42,944 nucleotides of DNA. Source: DASRPD01 sp035646535 (GTDB taxonomy: Bacteria > Actinomycetota > Acidimicrobiia > IMCC26256 > JANYLB01). Position numbers and translations under genes: made by a program. The stretch is taken from positions 1 through 42,944 of the forward strand of contig DASRPD010000019.1 of NCBI GenBank assembly GCA_035646535.1, in the 5' to 3' direction. The notes under the pieces are model-generated. The model was not told where the DNA came from. It saw only the letters and a program-made list of their open reading frames with translations, and made no database searches. Each line of letters starts with the position of its first letter. The stretch's first letter is position 1. Of this stretch, positions 16,079 through 24,219 are shown in pieces.

Positions 16079-19000
16079 CTATGTTGGCCGCGGTCCGTGA
16101 CCGCCGCGTCGGGACCGGCCGCTCTCGCCGCCGGTCGCGGCGGCGCCGGGAAGACGCAGCGTCGGTCCGTGACCGGCCAGGAGCGGCTCGATCTCCTCCG
16201 GCACACGAGGCGGCGAGAAGAAGAACCCCTGCGCCTGATGGCAGCCCAAGCTCACGAGCGCGCCGAGTTGCTCCTCCGACTCGACACCCTCTCCGACCAC
16301 CGTGAGGCCGAGGGCACGCCCGAGGCCGACAACACCGGCGACGATGGCCGAGTCTTCCGGATCGTGGCCCAACCCGTCGACGAACGAGCGGTCGACCTTC
16401 ACCGAGTCGATCGGGAACCGTTTGAGATACCCCAGCGACGAATAGCCGGTGCCGAAATCGTCCATGCTGAGCGCGACCCCGAGCTCCTTGAACCCGGTCA
16501 ACGTCTTCAGCGCGGCCCCGGCGTCATCGAGCAGCACACTCTCGGTGATCTCGAGGCACAGGTTCTCCGGACGTAGCTCTCCTCGATCCAGCACCCGCGC
16601 CACCGTCTCGACGATCTCGGGATGACTGATCTGCTTGGCCGACAAGTTCACCGACACGACGAGCGATGGATCGACGCGCGGGTTCTCGGACCACAACCGG
16701 TGTTGACGAGCCACTTCGGAGAGCACCCACGCCCCCAAGGGCACGATCAGCCCGGTCTCCTCGGCGAGCGCCACGAAGTCACCGGGCGCGATGATCCCGC
16801 GTTCGGGATGTTGCCAGCGGAGGAGCGCCTCGACGCCGACGTAGCGGACCTCGGTGAGCGACACGATGGGCTGGTAGTAGACGCGGAACTCGCCGCGCTC
16901 CAGCGCCCGGTGCATCGCGCTCTCGGTCTCGAGCCGCTCACGGGCACGAGCACGCATCCCCTCGTCGAAGAGCTCCCATCGAGCCTTGCCGTGATCCTTG
17001 GCCCGGTACATCGCGGCGTCGGCGTCGCGCAGGAGATCCTCGGGGATCTCGTAGCCGCCTGTCGCGAGCGCGATGCCGATGCTCGCGGTGAGGAACTGAT
17101 GGGCGCCGTTGAGCACAAAGGGCGCCGAAAGCTTGTCGAGGATCCGCTCGGCGACGTCGATCGCGTGCTGGCGCGCATCCGGGCCGCTCAGGTCATCGCA
17201 CAGCACCGTGAACTCGTCACCGCCGAAGCGGGCGATGGTGTCGCCCGGGCGGAGCGCCTCACGGAGTCGCCGCGCGACCGCGACCAGGAGCTCGTCGCCA
17301 TGATCGTGACCCAGACTGTCGTTGAAGACCTTGAACCGGTCGAGATCGAGGAACAGCACTGCGGTTGCGGTACGGCGGCGGCGGGCTCGCGCCAACGCGA
17401 CGGTGAGGAACTCGACGAAGAGCGTCCGATTGGGGAGGCCGGTGAGGGGGTCGTGGTACGCCTGATGCTCGAGCTGTTGTTCTGAGGTGTTGCGTTCGAT
17501 CGCGATCGAAGCGAGATTGACCAACGCGTCCAGCACACGGCGGTCGTCGTCGGTGGGCGGCCTGTCGTGGGCCCAGTAGACCGCGAACGTTCCGAGCACT
17601 CGGTCGTCGGCCGACGCCAGGATCGGCACAGCCCAGCACCCGCTGAGCTCGGCCTCGGCCAGCGCGGCCCGGAACGCAGGGGAGTGCAGGTCGTCAGCCA
17701 CATCACCCGCATAGACCTCGGCCCCCCGCGCAGCCGCGGTCCCGCACACGCCGTTTCCCTCGCCGATCGCGAGTCCGCCGCGCAGAGCCTTGGTCAACGC
17801 GGGCGGCAGGTTCGGTGCCGCGGTCAGAACCAGGCGACGGCGGGTGGGCTCGGCAATCATCACCGAACAGCTCGCTCCCTCGACATTGTCCTCGACGAGG
17901 CGACACACTGCAGCCAGGGTCTCGGGGAGGGCCGTCCCGCGGGCGACCATCTCCAGCACGGCGGCCTGGGCGACGACGAGCGTCTCGGCTCGACGCCGGT
18001 CGGTGACATCCCGGGTCGTGATGACGATGCCTTCGACGCTGGGGTCGTCGAGAAGGTTCTTGGCAATCGATTCGACGTGCCGCCAGGACCCCTCCGTTGA
18101 TCGGACCCGGAACGGGATCGGTTCGGACCCCCCGTCGGCAATCTGTGCGTTCATGCGCCGGGCCATCTCGTCGGCGTCGTCCGGGTGGATCGTCGACAGC
18201 GGGTCGGTCCATGAGAGGTCGTGATCCTCGAAACCGAAGATCCGATTCGCCGCCGGGCTGGTCTGCACGATCTGTCCGTGTTCGTCGACGATCGTGACGA
18301 CATCCGACAGGTTCTCGACGAGTGCCTTGAAGCGCTCCTCGCTCGAGCGCAGCGCCCCCTCGGCCTGTTGACGCGCGGTGATATCGGCGTACACCAGGAT
18401 CGCCGACACGACCTGGCCCGCTCGATCGCGTACCGGGCCGGCCGACAAGCTCACGTCGACCGGTGAGCCGTCGCGCCGGGTGCGGCGACGCTCGAGGCCC
18501 GTGAGCGACTCACCGGCGAACACTCGAGCGGTGAGCTCGACGGCCGATGCTTCGTCGTCGGCAGGAACGATCGGCAGCGAGCGCCCCAGGACATCCTCGG
18601 CGGACCAGCCGAACAGAGCCTCGCTCGCGCGGTTCCACAGCTGGATCGAGCCGTCCTCTTCGATGACGACGATGGCGAGCGGCGAGGCGTCGACGAGCGC
18701 CAGCAGGGTCGAGTCCACCCGCGCCCGGGCATCCTCGGCCGTCCGCCGATCGGTGACGTCGTGTGCGTTCGTGACAACGCCACGAACCGACGCGTCGTCG
18801 AGCAGGTTCGTGAGGCGCGACTCGATCCACCGCCACTGTCCGTCGTGATGGCGGACTCGATAGACGCACCGAATGACCGCGCCCGGCGCGGACCGCACTT
18901 CCTCATGCCTCGCGACGACCGCGTCGAGATCGTCAGGGTGCACCTCGGGCAGTGCCCCGTCCCCGCGGACCAGCGCGTCGGCGTCGTAGCCGAGCACCTC

Positions 19001-20722
19001 CTCGATCGACGGGCTGACGAAGACCATGCGGCCGTCGGCGTCACTCACCGTCACGATGTCGATCGCGTGGCTGACGAGGGATCGGAGCCAGCTCTCGCTC
19101 TCGACGAGCCGGGCCTCGGCCTCCTTCAGGCTCGCGATGTCCCGCGCGATCGTCGAGACGAAGTCGATTGCACCGGTGTCATCGCGGTGGGCGATGGTCA
19201 CGACCGACACCGGGATCGGCGCGCCATCAGGGTCGACGATCGTCAGCTCGCCGGTCCACAACCCGTCTCGGCGGACCCCGGGGAGCACCTCCCGGCGAAG
19301 GAGGTCGCGCGAGCTCTCGTCGAACGCGCTGAGGGCGGCGACGCTCACGTCGGTGCCTTCGGTGATGCCCAGCAGGGTCGTGGCCGGTTCGTTGGCGAAC
19401 AGGACACGACCGAGGCGATCGCTGATGAACGCCACATCGGGCGTGCTCTCGAGGAGCGCGGCCAGCCGCTGGACGCGAACCCGCGCGACGGCGTCGGCCG
19501 TGACATCCTCGAACGAGGCGACCGAGCCCGCAACACCGCCAAGACCGTCATCGAGCGTGGCCGCCGAGACGCGCACGTGGCGAACGTCTCCATCGGACCG
19601 CACGACCCGGTACTCACAGCACGCCACACCTCCCTCGGTCAGTGCCTCCCTCATCTGGTCGAAGACGCGGGCCCGATCGTCGGGATGGACCAGGCGTGGA
19701 CCGAGCATCTCGTCGGACGTGACGCCGAAGATCTCCCGGAGCCGGGGGTTGGCGTAGACCACTTCGTGGTTCGGGCCCGTGTGCAAGATGCCCAGCGGCG
19801 ACGACGCGGCCAGCGAGCGGAACTTCTCCTCGCTCTCTCGCAAGGCCTCCGTGACCGTCGCCCGTTCCGTTTCGTCCCAGACGACCGCGACGATGCCCCC
19901 CACAGCCTCGTCGTCCAACAGGTTCGCCATCCGCGTCTGGATCCAGACCACCGACTCGCCGTCGCGCGGCACGCGGAACAGCCCGCTCTCGAAGCCGTCC
20001 GCACCCAGGGCCCGCGTCGCCGTCACCGCGCGCTCGACCGCATCGTGGTCCTCGGGCTCGACCAGGTCGGCGAGCGGGCGACCCACCCACTCGTCGGGGT
20101 CGACACCGACCAGATCGCGCAGGCTCTCGCCGACGTCGGTCACGATCCCCCGATCGTCGAGCACGATCACGAGGTCGGCCGCGAGCTCGATGATGGAGCC
20201 GAGCTTGGTGCTGCGGAGCAGGAGCTCCCGTTCGGTCGACTTCTCGACGGTGATGTCGCGCGCCACGGTCGCGAAACAGGGGACGCCCGTCTCGTCGTCC
20301 GAGCCCGTCTGCGGTGCGTGCGCGACCGTCACCTGCGAAACGGGCACCTCGTCGCCGGTCGGCGTGCCGAGGACCAGGTCTGCGCGGTCCGAGCCATGCT
20401 CGGCCGCGCTCGACAACAGGGCACGGAGTCGTGGGCGTGACGACGCCGCGTAGAGGTCTTCGAGCAGGACGCGAGACCCGATGAGGTCGACCGGAAGGTC
20501 GAGCCGATCCCTTGCGGCCGCGTTCACGTAGACGAGGCGGCGCTCGTCGTCGGTGACGAGCACGTAATCGCTCGTCGCCTCCCACAGCGCACGCATCCGA
20601 CGGTCCGGCGCGGCGCCGGTCATCTCGTCGGTGACGTCCTCCATCGACCCGACGAAAGCCTGCGGATCGTCCGGGCGCGCCGAAGGCGAGCGGCCGCCTC
20701 GTTTCGCGCTCCGATCTGCCAT
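16079..20722 (-). CDS. Multi-PAS, GAF, GGDEF and EAL cyclic-di-GMP signalling protein
   Basis: A 1547-residue cytoplasmic sensor with no membrane helix. I count seven PAS domains (about 42-160, 170-290, 295-410, 415-533, 540-660, 668-790, 792-912), several followed by a PAC-type motif (DVTDRR, RDITVEK). A GAF domain (about 922-1075) follows, then GGDEF (about 1085-1250) and EAL (about 1265-1515). The cyclase motif RFGGDEF (1165-1171) is intact and RPGD five residues upstream is an intact inhibitory I-site. EALLRW (1298-1303), NLSAK, EITES, DDFGTGYSSL, KVDRSF and EGVES show a complete phosphodiesterase set. Both synthesis and breakdown of cyclic-di-GMP are therefore possible. ATG 20722 is supported by GGGAG six bases upstream. 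The Nudix gene follows directly. Confidence 0.95.
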   Translation of the reverse strand: MADRSAKRGGRSPSARPDDPQAFVGSMEDVTDEMTGAAPDRRMRALWEATSDYVLVTDDERRLVYVNAAARDRLDLPVDLIGSRVLLEDLYAASSRPRLRALLSSAAEHGSDRADLVLGTPTGDEVPVSQVTVAHAPQTGSDDETGVPCFATVARDITVEKSTERELLLRSTKLGSIIELAADLVIVLDDRGIVTDVGESLRDLVGVDPDEWVGRPLADLVEPEDHDAVERAVTATRALGADGFESGLFRVPRDGESVVWIQTRMANLLDDEAVGGIVAVVWDETERATVTEALRESEEKFRSLAASSPLGILHTGPNHEVVYANPRLREIFGVTSDEMLGPRLVHPDDRARVFDQMREALTEGGVACCEYRVVRSDGDVRHVRVSAATLDDGLGGVAGSVASFEDVTADAVARVRVQRLAALLESTPDVAFISDRLGRVLFANEPATTLLGITEGTDVSVAALSAFDESSRDLLRREVLPGVRRDGLWTGELTIVDPDGAPIPVSVVTIAHRDDTGAIDFVSTIARDIASLKEAEARLVESESWLRSLVSHAIDIVTVSDADGRMVFVSPSIEEVLGYDADALVRGDGALPEVHPDDLDAVVARHEEVRSAPGAVIRCVYRVRHHDGQWRWIESRLTNLLDDASVRGVVTNAHDVTDRRTAEDARARVDSTLLALVDASPLAIVVIEEDGSIQLWNRASEALFGWSAEDVLGRSLPIVPADDEASAVELTARVFAGESLTGLERRRTRRDGSPVDVSLSAGPVRDRAGQVVSAILVYADITARQQAEGALRSSEERFKALVENLSDVVTIVDEHGQIVQTSPAANRIFGFEDHDLSWTDPLSTIHPDDADEMARRMNAQIADGGSEPIPFRVRSTEGSWRHVESIAKNLLDDPSVEGIVITTRDVTDRRRAETLVVAQAAVLEMVARGTALPETLAAVCRLVEDNVEGASCSVMIAEPTRRRLVLTAAPNLPPALTKALRGGLAIGEGNGVCGTAAARGAEVYAGDVADDLHSPAFRAALAEAELSGCWAVPILASADDRVLGTFAVYWAHDRPPTDDDRRVLDALVNLASIAIERNTSEQQLEHQAYHDPLTGLPNRTLFVEFLTVALARARRRRTATAVLFLDLDRFKVFNDSLGHDHGDELLVAVARRLREALRPGDTIARFGGDEFTVLCDDLSGPDARQHAIDVAERILDKLSAPFVLNGAHQFLTASIGIALATGGYEIPEDLLRDADAAMYRAKDHGKARWELFDEGMRARARERLETESAMHRALERGEFRVYYQPIVSLTEVRYVGVEALLRWQHPERGIIAPGDFVALAEETGLIVPLGAWVLSEVARQHRLWSENPRVDPSLVVSVNLSAKQISHPEIVETVARVLDRGELRPENLCLEITESVLLDDAGAALKTLTGFKELGVALSMDDFGTGYSSLGYLKRFPIDSVKVDRSFVDGLGHDPEDSAIVAGVVGLGRALGLTVVGEGVESEEQLGALVSLGCHQAQGFFFSPPRVPEEIEPLLAGHGPTLRLPGAAATGGESGRSRRGGHGPRPT

Positions 20723-20847
20723 CGCCGACTCCCGTCCGGCCCGTTCGCCCCGCTCTGGGGACTATCGGGCGCGAAACGGCCCGGCTGAACCCGCCGCGGG
20801 GGTCTTCCTTCGGTCGGCCCATCGCGAGGGCGGGCCATGATGCCAAC

Positions 20848-21126
20848 ATGCGGATCCTCGTCACCGCCGTCTTCGAGCGGGTCGTGTACCACTGCGGCTG
20901 CCTCGACCCGCAGGATCCGGCGCACCCGGTGCTCGAGGTCGACGCCCTGCTGCGGCCGGGAGATGCCGACGGCCCGCTCCTGCTTCCGGTCGCCGAGTAC
21001 AAGCGCATGGCCGGGTTCGACGTCGCCGCCGCCAACCTCCCGGCCTTTCGGTCGGCGGGACGGACCGAGGCACACGACGGAGTCGAGTACATCCGGTTCC
21101 CGATCTGGCGTCGCCGCGAGCTCTGA
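20848..21126 (+). CDS. Small protein of unknown function
   Basis: A 92-residue protein, MRILVTAVFERVVYHCGCLD at the start, with HCGC and a C-terminal PIWRRREL. No signal peptide, membrane segment or known motif is evident. Nearly every codon ends in G or C, as in the surrounding genes, and it fills the space between the divergent GGDEF/EAL gene and the convergent NIL gene, so I think it is real. CATGAT lies six bases before ATG, a weak match to the leaderless -10 pattern. Function cannot be inferred. Confidence 0.55.
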   Translation: MRILVTAVFERVVYHCGCLDPQDPAHPVLEVDALLRPGDADGPLLLPVAEYKRMAGFDVAAANLPAFRSAGRTEAHDGVEYIRFPIWRRREL

Positions 21127-21146
21127 TCCAGCAACATTCGGTCGGG

Positions 21147-21164
21147 CTCGGTCACCGGACCGGG
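21147..21164. terminator. Short stem-loop between convergent genes
   Basis: CTCGGTC and GACCGGG pair (one G-U) around a 4-base loop between the stops at 21126 and 21171. No T-run follows in either direction. Weak candidate. Confidence 0.3.
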
Positions 21165-21170
21165 CGGCCA

Positions 21171-21413
21171 TCAACCCTCGAGGACGTCGCCCTCCATGCG
21201 GTTCACGGTGCAGCCGAGGTCGGAGAGGTAGTCGATCGACGCGTCGAGGCGGTCCTGGTCCCCCGTCAGCTCGAGGATCGTCCAGCCGGAGTGTGCCTCG
21301 ACCGCGGCGCGGCGAATGCTCGGCACGACATCGAAACGAGTGATGATCTCGTAGACCATCGGCCGGTCGACGAGCTCCTCGGGAAACGACACGTGCAACC
21401 GGACACTCGGCAT
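21171..21413 (-). CDS. Stand-alone NIL-domain protein
   Basis: An 80-residue protein consisting of a single NIL domain (PF09383, ferredoxin-like fold): VRLHVSFPEELVDRPMVYEI, FDVVPSIRRAAVE, SGWTILELTGDQDRLDASID and YLSDLGCTV align with the family throughout. NIL domains usually form the C-terminus of methionine-import ATPases (MetN), where they sense methionine, or are fused to ferredoxins. Free-standing versions occur in actinobacteria, often near sulfur or methionine genes; here the neighbours are a HemQ-type enzyme and an unknown protein. The start ATG 21413 has TAGCGT exactly six bases upstream and no Shine-Dalgarno sequence. Confidence 0.85.
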   Translation of the reverse strand: MPSVRLHVSFPEELVDRPMVYEIITRFDVVPSIRRAAVEAHSGWTILELTGDQDRLDASIDYLSDLGCTVNRMEGDVLEG

Positions 21414-21419
21414 GTGGCC

Positions 21420-21425
21420 ACGCTA
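21420..21425 (-). promoter_or_regulatory. -10 box of a leaderless promoter for the NIL protein
   Basis: Minus-strand TAGCGT, 6 bases, then ATG 21413. It lies in the 42-base gap after the HemQ-type gene stop. Confidence 0.55.
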
Positions 21426-21455
21426 ACGCGCTCCGGCGTACGGCGAGCCGCGGAA

Positions 21456-22238
21456 TCAGCTCGTGATCCCGACACCCGCCAGCGCGTCGAGAGGATCAGC
21501 GACCAGGCCGGTGACGAACGGCCCGAAGTCGGCGTACCGAGCCGACGCCTCATCGAACCGCATCTCGTAGACGATCTCCTTGATCGTCACCGGGTCGTCG
21601 GCCAGCAGGGTGACGCCCCACTCCCAGTCATCCAAGCCGACCGAGCCGGTGATGAGTTGGACGATGCGCCCCGCATAGGTACGTCCGATGCGGGCGTGGC
21701 CGGCCATGATCCGCCGGCGCTCCTCCACCGGCTGCGCGTACCAGTTCGCGTCGGCCTCGCGGCGCTTGGACATCGGATAGAAGGAGATGACCTTCTTCCG
21801 GGGGAGCTGGGGATGGATGCGGTGCTCCTGGTAGTGCGCCATCCGGTCGCTCCACACGGCGAGTCGCTCGTCCAGCTCGGCTCCGCAGAGCCCTTCCTCG
21901 TCCACGAGGCGGACGCGCTCCTGTTCCTCGGTGGTCGTGTACTCCGAGAGCTCGGTGAGCGACACGTACGAGTCAACGAGGGTGAGCGGTCCCCCGGCCA
22001 GCTCCTGTTGGAACGCCCGCAACCGGGCGAGGTCCGGGCCGAGGGCCATGACGCCGAGATCGGCCTTGTGGCCGAGCACCGTGAACGTCAGCGCCTGGTG
22101 GCCGTCCGCCTCGAGCGATGCGACGGCGTCGACGATCTGCTTCCCGGCGCCCTTCTCCGCCGCCCTGGCGTGATCGACCGTGAAGAAGAGGTGCAGGACC
22201 CCCCAGCCGATCGACGGCTCTACCGAAGCAGTGCTCAT
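21456..22238 (-). CDS. hemQ: Coproheme decarboxylase (HemQ/ChdC, chlorite-dismutase family)
   Basis: A 260-residue member of the chlorite-dismutase family. FYPMSKRRE (153-161) carries Y154, equivalent to the redox-active Tyr of HemQ, and H181 in MAGHARIGRTYAGR is the likely proximal heme ligand. LDDWEWGVTLLADD and YEMRFDEASARYADFGPF are typical of the actinobacterial HemQ group rather than of true chlorite dismutases. The enzyme oxidatively decarboxylates two propionates of coproheme to give heme b in the coproporphyrin-dependent pathway. Other heme genes are not visible. The start ATG 22238 follows TACGCT by 7 bases; the open frame continues upstream but is Pro/Gly-rich and non-conserved in appearance. 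Confidence 0.92.
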   Translation of the reverse strand: MSTASVEPSIGWGVLHLFFTVDHARAAEKGAGKQIVDAVASLEADGHQALTFTVLGHKADLGVMALGPDLARLRAFQQELAGGPLTLVDSYVSLTELSEYTTTEEQERVRLVDEEGLCGAELDERLAVWSDRMAHYQEHRIHPQLPRKKVISFYPMSKRREADANWYAQPVEERRRIMAGHARIGRTYAGRIVQLITGSVGLDDWEWGVTLLADDPVTIKEIVYEMRFDEASARYADFGPFVTGLVADPLDALAGVGITS

Positions 22239-22245
22239 GGCCCGG

Positions 22246-22251
22246 AGCGTA
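22246..22251 (-). promoter_or_regulatory. -10 box of a leaderless promoter for hemQ
   Basis: Minus-strand TACGCT, 7 bases, then ATG 22238. It lies downstream of the groEL terminator hairpin, so hemQ can be expressed independently of groEL. Confidence 0.55.
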
Positions 22252-22338
22252 CCCGGGGCCCCGCCCGGCCTCGGCACGGGCCCGGGCCCGCTGCGCGGTG
22301 GTGAAGCTCCCGAGGAACGCGAATCCGAGTCAGGACGC

Positions 22339-22368
22339 GATTGAGGCGCCCCGGAGGGCGCCTCAATC
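22339..22368 (-). terminator. groEL terminator stem-loop
   Basis: GATTGAGGCGCCC (22339-22351) and GGGCGCCTCAATC (22356-22368) form a perfect 13-bp stem with a 4-base loop, 26 bases after the groEL stop. No T-run follows, as is common for actinobacterial terminators. Confidence 0.75.
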
Positions 22369-22394
22369 AACGAACACGTGCGAGCAGCAGGTGA

Positions 22395-24053
<1,659 letters not shown>

Positions 24054-24192
24054 TCGCGATACCCCCTGGGGAGTGGAAGAGTGAGGGACAGAGATCAGTT
24101 GGGCAGAGCAACCGGGCCGGAAGCGTGGGCCGGAAGCTCGCGCTGGCAGGTCTCGGTGAGGTTTGACTGACGTGTTCGTCGAGCTTGCGCTG

Positions 24193-24219
24193 TTAGCACT
24201 CAGGGTACACGAGTGCTAA
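24193..24219 (-). promoter_or_regulatory. CIRCE operator 1 (perfect) with an embedded -10
   Basis: TTAGCACTC, 9 bases, GAGTGCTAA: an exact match to the CIRCE consensus bound by HrcA. On the groEL strand the 9-base spacer contains TACCCT (24207-24202), a plausible -10, so HrcA would cover the promoter. The glnD stop codon (24216-24218) lies inside the right arm. Confidence 0.95.
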
